A stretch of 64,000 nucleotides of DNA from positions 62,001 to 126,000 of the forward strand of contig CAKPMB010000001.1 of assembly GCA_934167885.1 (NCBI GenBank), read 5' to 3'. Below the pieces are notes generated by a model that was given only the letters and a program-made list of their open reading frames with translations, had not been told where the DNA came from and searched no databases. Positions 43,883-51,987 of this stretch are shown piece after piece. This DNA is from an uncultured Bacilli bacterium. GTDB taxonomy: Bacteria; Bacillota_I; Bacilli_A; RF39; UBA660. The position numbers and the translations under genes are program-made. Numbering within the stretch: position 1 is the first letter of the stretch; every line of letters begins with the position of its first letter.

Positions 43883-44974
43883 ATGACAACAATTAAAGAT
43901 TATTTAACATTTTACAAAAATATAACATTTGATGAAGCACCATTTAACGAAATGGATAACATTCTTTTTGCCGAATTATCCTATTTAAATTGGAAAAACA
44001 TTGTTACATCAAAAAAAATAAATTTAATAGAGGCAATAAGTCTTTATTTGAATAAGCGAAAAAAGGATGATGATACTAATTTAAAGCGTGGTATTCTTGA
44101 AAACATTAATATAATTAAAAACTCTTTGCGATATGCTAATTGTTATTTAAGCGATTATATAAAAATAGTTAATAAAAGCCAACAATTTGGAGCTCTTTGC
44201 ATCTATATAAACAGTAAGACATTGTATGTGTCCTTTGAAGGAACAGATGGCACAATAATTGGATGGAAAGAAGATTTTATGATGACATATACTTTTCCAA
44301 TCGAATCACAAAAAAGTGCCATAAACTATTTAAATGATGTATATAAGAGTAACCTAAAAACTATTTATGTTGGTGGACATTCTAAAGGTGGTAATTTAGC
44401 TGTTACTGCTTCAATGTTTGCTAAAAAAGCTGTAAAAGATAAAATTAAAACCATCTTTTCAAATGATGGCCCAGGTTTTATGAAAGAAATCTTTGATAGT
44501 AAAGAATTTCAAGGAATAAAAGATAAAATTAAACTTTTTATTCCTCAAGGAAGTGTAGTAGGGCAGTTAATGTATAATGCTAAGATTACCAAGGTAGTTC
44601 ATTCTAATAGAATCGCTTTATTTGATCATGACTGCAATACTTGGGAATGTTTTGGACCATATTTAATAGAAACCGTTTCTAATCCTAAGAGCATCAATGT
44701 CAATAAAAAAACGCAAAAATGGTTAGCAGAATACGATCAGGAAAAACGTCACAAAATGATTGATACAATCTTTACTATTTTAGAAGAATGCAATATAGAA
44801 AGAGTTCAAGATTTAGAACAACTTAATTACGATAAAGTTAAAAATATTATACTACATACTAAAAACGCTGACGACGAAACTAAGACATTAATCCTTAATA
44901 GTTTAAAGCAATTATTATTGAAACAAAAAAAGGTTAATAACCAACAAAATTCTGAACTTATTAATAAAAAATAG
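43883..44974 (+). CDS. DUF2974 (Mbeg1-like) alpha/beta-hydrolase fold protein
   Basis: A 363-aa cytoplasmic protein of the DUF2974 family. The nucleophile elbow is GGHSKGGNLAV, with the lipase-like G-x-S-x-G serine. SFEGTDGTIIGWKEDFMM is the conserved oxyanion/lid block. FDHDCNTWE near residue 250 may carry catalytic Asp or His. The family is widespread in gut Firmicutes and its substrate is not known. The gene is inserted, on the opposite strand, into the normally contiguous mnmE-mnmG pair. Confidence 0.85.
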   Translation: MTTIKDYLTFYKNITFDEAPFNEMDNILFAELSYLNWKNIVTSKKINLIEAISLYLNKRKKDDDTNLKRGILENINIIKNSLRYANCYLSDYIKIVNKSQQFGALCIYINSKTLYVSFEGTDGTIIGWKEDFMMTYTFPIESQKSAINYLNDVYKSNLKTIYVGGHSKGGNLAVTASMFAKKAVKDKIKTIFSNDGPGFMKEIFDSKEFQGIKDKIKLFIPQGSVVGQLMYNAKITKVVHSNRIALFDHDCNTWECFGPYLIETVSNPKSINVNKKTQKWLAEYDQEKRHKMIDTIFTILEECNIERVQDLEQLNYDKVKNIILHTKNADDETKTLILNSLKQLLLKQKKVNNQQNSELINKK

Positions 44975-44984
44975 ACAATAAAAA

Positions 44985-45030
44985 AAGTAAAATGACTCAA
45001 CCATATAGCAATTGAGTCATCTTTTTTTAA
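44985..45030. terminator. Bidirectional terminator between DUF2974 gene and mnmE
   Basis: 9-bp stem ATGACTCAA/TTGAGTCAT (44992-45000, 45012-45020) with T runs on both sides. It serves both convergent genes. Confidence 0.85.
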
Positions 45031-45034
45031 CTTT

Positions 45035-46390
45035 TTATTTACCTACACAAAACTTACTAAATAGTTCATCTAACAATTCTTCACTATAACTATCACCAAC
45101 TATTTCACCAAGTAAATCCCAAATACGACGTAAATCAAGTTCAATCATATCAAGAGAAACATCATCTTTAAGGGATGTTTTTATTTCATCAATAATAGAA
45201 CAACATTCTTTAATTTTAGCAATTTGTCTTGTATTAGTTATAAAACAATAATCACTATTATCAAGTTTATCTAAAGCAAACATATGTTTAATTTTTTCTT
45301 TTAAATTACTTATACCATCATCTGATAACGTATTAATATAAACATATTCACGATTTTTAATTTTTTCCAAATCAATATTCGATGATAAATCATCTTTATT
45401 AATAACAATAATGCTGTTAATATCTTTAGTCTTATCAAGAAGCATCATATCAATATCATTTATTTCTTCATGATTATTTAATAATAACAATACTAAATCA
45501 GCTTCATTTATCTTTTCTAAACTCTTTTTAACGCCAAGTTGTTCAACCAAATCATCAGTTTTTCTAACACCGGCTGTATCAATAATATTTAATTTAATAC
45601 CATCAATTAAAACTTCACCTTCAACGATATCACGTGTTGTTCCTGGTATATCTGTAACAATTGCTTTTTCATACTGTAACAATTTATTTAACAAACTACT
45701 TTTACCAACATTAGGACGTCCTAATATTAAAGTATTTATACCATTCTTAATGATACGACCATTTTCATATTCATTAACAATCTCTAACATTTTTTGATTT
45801 ATATCATCAATCTTACCTTGAACATCTTTTTTAGTAACTTCATAAATATCTTCATATTCAGGATAATCAATATTAACTTCAATATTACTTATTATATTTA
45901 TTAAGTCTTCACGAAGTTTTCTTATCATATTACTTCCAACACCACGCAACTGATTAATAGAAACTTTACGCATCTTATCATTGTCGGCATTTATCATATC
46001 CATAACAGCTTCTGCTTTCATTAAATCAATACGACCATTTAAAAAAGCTCTTTTAGTAAATTCACCATTATTAGCTAACCGACAACCATTTGTTAACAAT
46101 AATTCTAAAATTTTATTCGTTGCCGCAATACCACCATGACAATTAATTTCAACAACATTTTCACACGTAAAAGTTTTAGGAGCAAGCATAACACTAACCA
46201 ATACTTCATCAATTATTTCATCATTATCTTTTATATATCCATAATGGATAGTATGTGTTTTAACCTTAGTTAAATCCTTGCCATCAAACAACTTGTTAAC
46301 AATTAAAATTGCTTCATCACCACTAACTCTAATAATAGAAATAGCAGATTTAGCTAATGAAGTGCTTATTGCACATATAGTATCATTCAC
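45035..46390 (-). CDS. mnmE: tRNA modification GTPase MnmE
   Basis: Partner of MnmG in U34 modification. The 451-aa protein has the N-terminal folate-binding domain (ICAISTSLAKSAISIIRVSG), a helical domain, an inserted G domain (GRPNVGKSSLLN, DIPGTTRDIVEG, DTAGVR) and the catalytic C-terminal CVGK. The start is GTG 46390, five bases after GGAGG. A TTG four codons upstream overlaps that site. An extended -10 (TGTTATAAT, box 46410-46415) leaves 19 nt to the start. Confidence 0.95.
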   Translation of the reverse strand: MNDTICAISTSLAKSAISIIRVSGDEAILIVNKLFDGKDLTKVKTHTIHYGYIKDNDEIIDEVLVSVMLAPKTFTCENVVEINCHGGIAATNKILELLLTNGCRLANNGEFTKRAFLNGRIDLMKAEAVMDMINADNDKMRKVSINQLRGVGSNMIRKLREDLINIISNIEVNIDYPEYEDIYEVTKKDVQGKIDDINQKMLEIVNEYENGRIIKNGINTLILGRPNVGKSSLLNKLLQYEKAIVTDIPGTTRDIVEGEVLIDGIKLNIIDTAGVRKTDDLVEQLGVKKSLEKINEADLVLLLLNNHEEINDIDMMLLDKTKDINSIIVINKDDLSSNIDLEKIKNREYVYINTLSDDGISNLKEKIKHMFALDKLDNSDYCFITNTRQIAKIKECCSIIDEIKTSLKDDVSLDMIELDLRRIWDLLGEIVGDSYSEELLDELFSKFCVGK

Positions 46391-46454
46391 AGACGCCTCC
46401 AACGGGACGATTATAACACATCATTTTATAAATTAAAAGAAAAACTACGAAAGT

Positions 46455-47081
46455 TTAATCATTAACTTCCATAGTTTCTTCTCTTGGTTTTATAACAACA
46501 CAACGATTTGGTTCTTTTCCTTCACTTTCAGTATAAACATACTTATTGTTATTTAAGGCATTATGAACAATTCTACGTTCATAAGAATTCATTGGTTCTA
46601 ATTTAGCTTCGACTTTTGTCTTTGATACTTCACGAGCAACTTGTTTAGCAGCTCTAATAATTAAAGATTGTTGTCTTTCTTTATAATCAGATACATCTAA
46701 AACAAATTTAAAGTATTCTCCAATTTCATTATAAATTGACTGTCTAATAATAACATTCAATGCATCTAGTGTTCGAGCATCTTTGCCAATTAAAATAGCA
46801 TTATTTGATGAATATAAAGAAATAGTTATTGTATCTTCACGTTTTTTTACTTCCATGTTAACACTTAAACCCATATATTCAGTTATTGTTTTTAACATTT
46901 CTTTAATATGTTCAATAACATCTTCTTTTTTGACAACTTCGATAACACTCTTTTTAGTCCACAATTTATTTACACTTTCAACTTCTTTAATAAATAAATT
47001 TTCTTGTTGTTCCATCAAATCAGCCATAGCTAAATTCTTAGCTTCTTCAAAGGTTTTTGCTTGGTAACTATACTTTTTCAT
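46455..47081 (-). CDS. khpB: RNA-binding protein KhpB (Jag)
   Basis: A 208-aa protein with an N-terminal Jag domain (MKKYSYQAKTFEEAKNLAM), a KH domain (ITISLYSSNNAILIGKDARTLDALNVI with a GKD loop) and a C-terminal R3H domain (RRIVHNALNNN). In Gram-positive bacteria KhpB with KhpA binds many transcripts and affects cell elongation. It follows yidC with a small overlap. ATG 47081 after AAAGGAGT is preferred over an upstream in-frame ATG. Confidence 0.93.
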   Translation of the reverse strand: MKKYSYQAKTFEEAKNLAMADLMEQQENLFIKEVESVNKLWTKKSVIEVVKKEDVIEHIKEMLKTITEYMGLSVNMEVKKREDTITISLYSSNNAILIGKDARTLDALNVIIRQSIYNEIGEYFKFVLDVSDYKERQQSLIIRAAKQVAREVSKTKVEAKLEPMNSYERRIVHNALNNNKYVYTESEGKEPNRCVVIKPREETMEVND

Positions 47082-48084
47082 TTCTATTACTCCTTTTAAC
47101 AATCAAATTTTGAACAATAGTAAATAGGTTAGATGTAATCCAATAAATACCGATAGCACTACTCATAAATACAGACATAATAACAATCATAACTAAGAAC
47201 ATATTCATCATCATATCAGTATTTTTCTTCATTTCATCATTTGCTGAAGCAGCACTAGCACCACTATTTAATTTAAATGATAAATACGTTGATAAACCAA
47301 TTAAAATAATAAGAATTATATACCAATAATTACCATTTTGAATACCAATCTTTGGACTAGTTCCTAAATGGAATCCAAATAGCTTTTCTTCAAACAATGC
47401 TGGAACACGGTTTATTGCTTCTAAGAAAGCGATAAATAATGGCAATTGAATAAATGAAAATAAACATCCAGATAAAGGATTAATATTATATTTTTTATAA
47501 ATAGCCATCATTTCTTGACTCTTCATCATCATAACTTCACGATCATTAAGATCTTTCTTTTCATATTTCTTTTCAAGACGATCAAGTTCAGGTTGAGCTT
47601 TTTTCAATAATTCCGATTGCATTGCCGCTTTATTAGTAAGCGGATATGCTACTAAACGAATTAAAATACTTGTTATTATTAATCCTAATCCAAAATTATT
47701 AACATATTTTCCTACAAATATAATAATCCAAGCTAAAGGTTTTACAAATACTGAAGTCCATAATCCTTCATAACCACCACTTGTTAATTTAAAAGCATCA
47801 CAATTATATTCACTTTCAGTATACTCACCATTAGTATATTCACCTTTAGTATAAGTTTCCTTTTCACAAAAACATGCTGGTAACTTATCTAAATCAATAC
47901 CATTTTCCTCATATATTTTAATTGTTTCTTCATCTGTTGGCTTACACAAAATATTTTTTGTTAAATTCTGACCTGTTGTTGGATTAATAACGTTCTTTTT
48001 ATCTTCTGTCTTTAAATATTCCGTACAACCAGTAAGTAAAAAAATCATTACTAAAACCAAAAAAGCTTTTTTAAATTGTTTCAT
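47068..48084 (-). CDS. yidC: Membrane protein insertase YidC (SpoIIIJ type)
   Basis: Inserts membrane proteins alone or with SecYEG. The 338-aa lipoprotein has a lipobox (FLLTGC, Cys20), an unusual extracellular stretch with a TKGEYTNGEYTESEYN mini-repeat, then five membrane segments. The conserved cytoplasmic loop and a membrane helix with IRLVAYPLTNKA (Arg in the hydrophilic groove) are present. It lies between rnpA and khpB, the standard order. Confidence 0.95.
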   Translation of the reverse strand: MKQFKKAFLVLVMIFLLTGCTEYLKTEDKKNVINPTTGQNLTKNILCKPTDEETIKIYEENGIDLDKLPACFCEKETYTKGEYTNGEYTESEYNCDAFKLTSGGYEGLWTSVFVKPLAWIIIFVGKYVNNFGLGLIITSILIRLVAYPLTNKAAMQSELLKKAQPELDRLEKKYEKKDLNDREVMMMKSQEMMAIYKKYNINPLSGCLFSFIQLPLFIAFLEAINRVPALFEEKLFGFHLGTSPKIGIQNGNYWYIILIILIGLSTYLSFKLNSGASAASANDEMKKNTDMMMNMFLVMIVIMSVFMSSAIGIYWITSNLFTIVQNLIVKRSNRNEKV

Positions 48085-48087
48085 ATT

Positions 48088-48420
48088 CTATTCCTTTTCT
48101 ATTCTATCCATAAGATCTTTAAAACTATTATTTATATCTAAATAATTATTTTCCAAACATCCTTTCCTAACTATTATAATATAATCTAGTGCTTTTGAAT
48201 AGATTAATTTGTTATTATCACAAATATTTCTCATTATTCTTTTATAATAATTTCTAACGTGAGCTTTACCTAATTTTTTAGGAACAGTTATTCCAAAACG
48301 ATACCTATCAAGATAATTTTTTTCATAATATATTATTAAATTTTTATCTTTCACAAAACGACCATTCTTAATAATTCTATTAAAATCATCACTATCTCTC
48401 ACAATATTAATCTTCTTCAT
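48088..48420 (-). CDS. rnpA: Ribonuclease P protein component
   Basis: Protein subunit of RNase P, helping the RNA subunit to cut 5' leaders from pre-tRNA. The 110-aa protein has the RNR-like motif (GKAHVRNYYKRIMRN) and the FGITVPKKLG strand. It is 3 nt from yidC. rpmH lies 46 nt upstream, with a terminator-like hairpin between them. Confidence 0.94.
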   Translation of the reverse strand: MKKINIVRDSDDFNRIIKNGRFVKDKNLIIYYEKNYLDRYRFGITVPKKLGKAHVRNYYKRIMRNICDNNKLIYSKALDYIIIVRKGCLENNYLDINNSFKDLMDRIEKE

Positions 48421-48439
48421 GACTCACCACACTTTCTCA

Positions 48440-48469
48440 AACAAAAAAACCACGATAAAAATGTGGTTA
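48440..48469 (-). terminator. Terminator-like hairpin between rpmH and rnpA
   Basis: Stem AACCAC/GTGGTT followed by a T run on the - strand, immediately after the rpmH stop. It may let only part of the transcription continue into rnpA, balancing an abundant ribosomal protein against RNase P. Confidence 0.65.
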
Positions 48470-48592
48470 TTTCTTAATTAATTCTTTACGACCTTTTCTT
48501 CTTCTTTTATTTAAAACGCTACTTTTAATACGAGCAAAGAAACCATGTTTTTTAGCTCTTCTACGATTATTAGGTTGATAAGTTCTTTTCAT
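48467..48592 (-). CDS. rpmH: 50S ribosomal protein L34
   Basis: A 41-aa highly basic ribosomal protein: MKRTYQPNNRRRAKKHGFFA then KRRRKGRKELIKK at the end. It is slightly shorter than the usual 44-46 aa. The start follows GGAGGTGACCTA. It is the first gene of the rpmH-rnpA-yidC-khpB cluster that flanks oriC. Confidence 0.97.
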   Translation of the reverse strand: MKRTYQPNNRRRAKKHGFFARIKSSVLNKRRRKGRKELIKK

Positions 48593-48623
48593 TAGGTCAC
48601 CTCCACAAAACAAAATCTACACT

Positions 48624-48653
48624 ATTATAATCAAAAATCTTGAAAAATGTCAA
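48624..48653 (-). promoter_or_regulatory. Promoter of rpmH
   Basis: TTGACA (48648-48653) and TATAAT (48624-48629) on the - strand, both consensus, with an 18-bp spacer. Confidence 0.85.
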
Positions 48654-48731
48654 CCTTTTTCAAGCAATAAGACCTATGACTTTGATTATTATAATACGAA
48701 ATAAACGATTTTAAATATAAATGACACAAAA

Positions 48732-48760
48732 TAGACATAGTTATTTAAAAGTGTTAAAAT
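48732..48760 (+). promoter_or_regulatory. Promoter of the LCP gene
   Basis: TAGACA (48732-48737), 17 bp, and TAAAAT (48755-48760) with an upstream TG. GAAGGG follows, with 18 nt from box to ATG. Confidence 0.6.
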
Positions 48761-48778
48761 TAAAATAGAAGGGAAAAT

Positions 48779-50863
48779 ATGAAAAAAAGAATACTTTCAA
48801 TTATAGTCAATATCATTTTAGGAGCTAGCACCATAATATTAATATATTATTTAATTAACTTGAACAAAATTGAAACAAAATTAAGGTATATTGTTATCAT
48901 ACTAGTTATTTCACTGGTCATGTTGATAATTTCATTAACTCTTATTTATAGTCTTAAAAAGAAATTAAGAAACAACATAGCTTTTGTTCTATTATTAGTA
49001 ATTAACATAATACTAGCAGGCGGTATTAATTTTCTAAATTACAATCTTTATGTATTTAATAAAACATTAAACAACATTACATCATCCTTTGAAAAAGTTA
49101 AAGTAAGTCTTGTTTCCTTTGAAAAAGAGGAGGACTTAAACAATATAAAAAACAAAAAAATAGGTATTATTGACGACGATGTATCACAAAATGTTCATAA
49201 TTTAAGTATCAGCCTTATAAATACTTTAAAATATGATAATGAAAACATAGTATACAGTGATTTTTATCAATTAATGGATGATTTAAATAATAAAGTGATC
49301 GATTTCGCTGTTTTGCCAACAAATTATAAAGAAATATATGCTTTATACGATAATTATTTAGAACTTGCTAACAATTTAGTAGTTAATGCAAGCAAAGAAA
49401 ATAACGAAATTATTAATAAAGACGATAATCAAAATACTGTTGATATAACTAAACCTTTTACGCTGTTGTTAATTGGTGTTGATACATTATCATCTTCATA
49501 CAATGCTGATACATTAATGGTTATTACCTTTAATCCTGAAACATTAACCGCTACAATGCTAAGCATACCAAGAGATACTTACACAACACTTGCTAATGGT
49601 GCCAAACATAAAATTAATGCTTCTGGATGGAGTGGTGATAAATCAGTTGTTAGAACTATCAACAAATATTTAGGCATAAATATAGATTATTATATAAAAA
49701 TTAATTTCACTGGCGTCGTTTCTTTGATTGATTCACTAGGTGGCATTGATGTTTTAGTGCCTTATAGTTTCTGCGAACAAAACAGTAAAAGAAACTGGGG
49801 AGACGATACAGTATATGTTAAAAATGGATGGCAACATCTAAATGGTGAGCAAGCACTAGCACTAACAAGAAACAGACATAGTCCTAATGATAGTTATATG
49901 ATGCGAAAATATTGTCCGCAGGACAAAGAAGGTATTAGAAATGACTTTACTCGTGGAAAAAATCAACAATTAGTAGTTAAAGCTTTAATGAACAGTTTAA
50001 AAAATGTAAATGACTTGGACACTGTTTATAAAATTCTTGATACGCTTGGTAAAAATATTAACACAAATCTTTCAAAAGAAAATATTCTATCGTTTTATAA
50101 TCTTGCTAAAAACATTATAGATAAAACTGAAGGTATTAATTTAGCAAACGCTATTAAAATAGAACGGCTTGCTTTTACAAGCTACATTCAAACAATAAGA
50201 ATTGGCAATTTAAATTTATCAACCGTTGGTAATTATGGTGGAAGTGTTGATGCCGTTGTTACCAAAATGAAAGAAAACTTAGGACTTAAAGATAAAACGA
50301 CAATAAAAAATATAAGTTTTGATATAAACAATAAATACGTTGAAAAAATAGTTGGTTCAAACATTTATACTAACAAAAACGCTCCAGTACTAATGTCAAA
50401 CTTTGTAAAAAAGGATATAAATACACTTTTAAATTGGGCCAAAGAAAATGATTTTGAAGTAGAAATTACAGAAAAAGAAATAAACGACAATTCATATTTA
50501 AATAACACTATTATTAGTCATACACCTCAAGTATATACAGATTTAAGCACAGTCAGCAATAAAAAAATAAAAGTTGTGGTTGCTAAGAATAATAACACCA
50601 ACAATTCCTTCAATTATAAACAATGCTTTGATGAGACATTTAAAAACGATTCACGTTGTATCTTACCAGATTACACCAACAAATCGATTGAAAGTTTTAA
50701 AATTTGGCTTAATAAAACAGGGCTTACCCTAAACATAAAATATGAAGAAAGTGTAGGGGACGATAATATAATTACTTATCAAAGTATTAAAAACAAATCA
50801 TTATACTCTATAAAAAGTGATAATGACGAAATAATAATAAAATATAATATAAAAGAAAGTTAA
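48779..50863 (+). CDS. LytR-CpsA-Psr family transferase with extra sensor-like and PASTA-like domains
   Basis: LCP enzymes attach teichoic acids or capsular glycans to peptidoglycan on the outer face. The 694-aa protein has three N-terminal membrane segments (about 5-25, 38-60 and 70-88). A domain like a small periplasmic-binding fold follows (about 125-190, KKIGIIDDDVSQN...DFAVLPTN), then the LCP domain (about 225-385) with DTLMVITFNPETLTATMLSI, PRDTY and RHSPNDS..R. The C-terminus (about 575-694) has two PASTA-like segments, one with two cysteines. Typical LCP proteins are 300-500 aa. It is monocistronic, next to oriC. Confidence 0.85.
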   Translation: MKKRILSIIVNIILGASTIILIYYLINLNKIETKLRYIVIILVISLVMLIISLTLIYSLKKKLRNNIAFVLLLVINIILAGGINFLNYNLYVFNKTLNNITSSFEKVKVSLVSFEKEEDLNNIKNKKIGIIDDDVSQNVHNLSISLINTLKYDNENIVYSDFYQLMDDLNNKVIDFAVLPTNYKEIYALYDNYLELANNLVVNASKENNEIINKDDNQNTVDITKPFTLLLIGVDTLSSSYNADTLMVITFNPETLTATMLSIPRDTYTTLANGAKHKINASGWSGDKSVVRTINKYLGINIDYYIKINFTGVVSLIDSLGGIDVLVPYSFCEQNSKRNWGDDTVYVKNGWQHLNGEQALALTRNRHSPNDSYMMRKYCPQDKEGIRNDFTRGKNQQLVVKALMNSLKNVNDLDTVYKILDTLGKNINTNLSKENILSFYNLAKNIIDKTEGINLANAIKIERLAFTSYIQTIRIGNLNLSTVGNYGGSVDAVVTKMKENLGLKDKTTIKNISFDINNKYVEKIVGSNIYTNKNAPVLMSNFVKKDINTLLNWAKENDFEVEITEKEINDNSYLNNTIISHTPQVYTDLSTVSNKKIKVVVAKNNNTNNSFNYKQCFDETFKNDSRCILPDYTNKSIESFKIWLNKTGLTLNIKYEESVGDDNIITYQSIKNKSLYSIKSDNDEIIIKYNIKES

Positions 50864-50903
50864 TGACATGATTTATAAATTTCATATCATTAACTTTTTT
50901 ATT
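50856..50903. terminator. Bidirectional terminator after the LCP gene
   Basis: 11-bp arms AAAGTTAATGA and TCATTAACTTT followed by TTTTT on the + strand; it overlaps the end of the convergent gene at 50899. Confidence 0.8.
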
Positions 50904-51522
50904 GACCTTGAACAATTTTTAATAATTTATCATCTTTTACCAAGGTAACAAAATATTCACTGGGATAACCATAATCTTCATTATATTCAATAGAACATTT
51001 AACTTGATAGCTCTCATCAAAAATTTTATCCCCATATTTAAATTTACCCTGTTTCACATCATCACTATTAATTGTAACACTTTTAACCGTAGGTAACTTT
51101 TGGTCACGATTACCATAAAGATTGCTTTTTACTGAATTATATAAACTTTCTTTTGCAAATTCAATAAAATCATCTTGATAATCTTCATAAATAAATTCAT
51201 ATCCACCAATATCCGCTCTTGAAACTTTGTTCGATAAAGTAAATAAATCTGTAACAAATAATTTTGATAAGCAAATTGCATAATCTTGATAATTTATTTC
51301 GTCATTGTTTAAAACTTTTTTTAACTCGTAATAATATTCCTGGTAAATAGGTGTCTGGCTTTTATCAAGTTCATATGGAAAATCACTTATTTTATCCACA
51401 ATGACAATTTCATCTGTTTTTTTAGAATGAAAAAAATTTTTATAAACATAAAAAACTGAAACGAAAAGGCATATTACAAAAGTAATTAAAGCAATGTTTC
51501 TTATAAATCGTAGAATTTTCAT
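50899..51522 (-). CDS. Hypothetical membrane-anchored extracytoplasmic protein next to oriC
   Basis: A 207-aa protein with one N-terminal membrane segment (about 8-28) and an extracytoplasmic domain ending in EYFVTLVKDDKLLKIVQGQ. The pattern of an N-terminal anchor and a C-terminal sheet ending in a hydrophobic strand is like small NTF2-fold proteins, as in the gene at 17974-18462, but no family is recognised. The promoter must lie in the origin region. Confidence 0.6.
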   Translation of the reverse strand: MKILRFIRNIALITFVICLFVSVFYVYKNFFHSKKTDEIVIVDKISDFPYELDKSQTPIYQEYYYELKKVLNNDEINYQDYAICLSKLFVTDLFTLSNKVSRADIGGYEFIYEDYQDDFIEFAKESLYNSVKSNLYGNRDQKLPTVKSVTINSDDVKQGKFKYGDKIFDESYQVKCSIEYNEDYGYPSEYFVTLVKDDKLLKIVQGQ

Positions 51523-51559
51523 ATATCACCATTTTCATAATAACATACATTGTTTTTTT

Positions 51560-51960
51560 TTACAATTTTAGAGTTTTCCACTTTTCCACAAAGTGGTGGA
51601 AAAACTTTATCCACCATTGTGTAAAACTTTTTTATCAATTGTGGAAAACTAATATTTCCCTTGTTAAATAAGAAAAAAATTGTGGATAACTATGTGGAAA
51701 ACTTGTGGATAACTTTGTGGATAACTTTTTTTTCCACATATTTTCCACAATCAATTGTGGAAAACTCACGATTATTTCCTAGTTTTCCACAACTAAAATA
51801 TATATATGTAAACATATGTAAGTTACACTTTTAATTTAAAAAGAAAACGTTATATAATTATAGGAAAAAGTTATTTTAAGAATTTATATAAAATTTCATT
51901 TGTAAAACTAGAGCAAATAACTTTAAAATAAACTAAAAATGGTTTAAAATATAGTTGAAT
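51560..51960. other. oriC: Chromosomal origin of replication (oriC), left DnaA-box cluster and AT-rich region
   Basis: Between the gene at 50899 and dnaA, a 465-bp intergenic region contains at least three perfect DnaA boxes in reverse orientation (TGTGGATAA at 51681, 51704 and 51716) and many near-matches (TTTTCCACA or TGTGGAAAA at 51693, 51741, 51757 and 51783 among others). The region from 51790 to 51960 is almost pure A+T with alternating TATATATATG, the likely unwinding element. Genes on either side run away from it. The only ORF in the region is the three-codon one described at 51976. Confidence 0.93.
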
Positions 51961-51975
51961 TTATTTAGGAGGTGG

Positions 51976-51987
51976 ATGAATACGTAA
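51976..51987 (+). other. Three-codon ORF (M-N-T-stop) directly before dnaA
   Basis: ATG AAT ACG TAA, in frame with dnaA and immediately followed by ATG AAC ACA GAT. The strong AGGAGG (51967-51972) is 3 nt before this ORF but 15 nt before the dnaA ATG. The ORF repeats the first three dnaA codons with synonymous changes. It could set dnaA translation through re-initiation. Confidence 0.5.
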
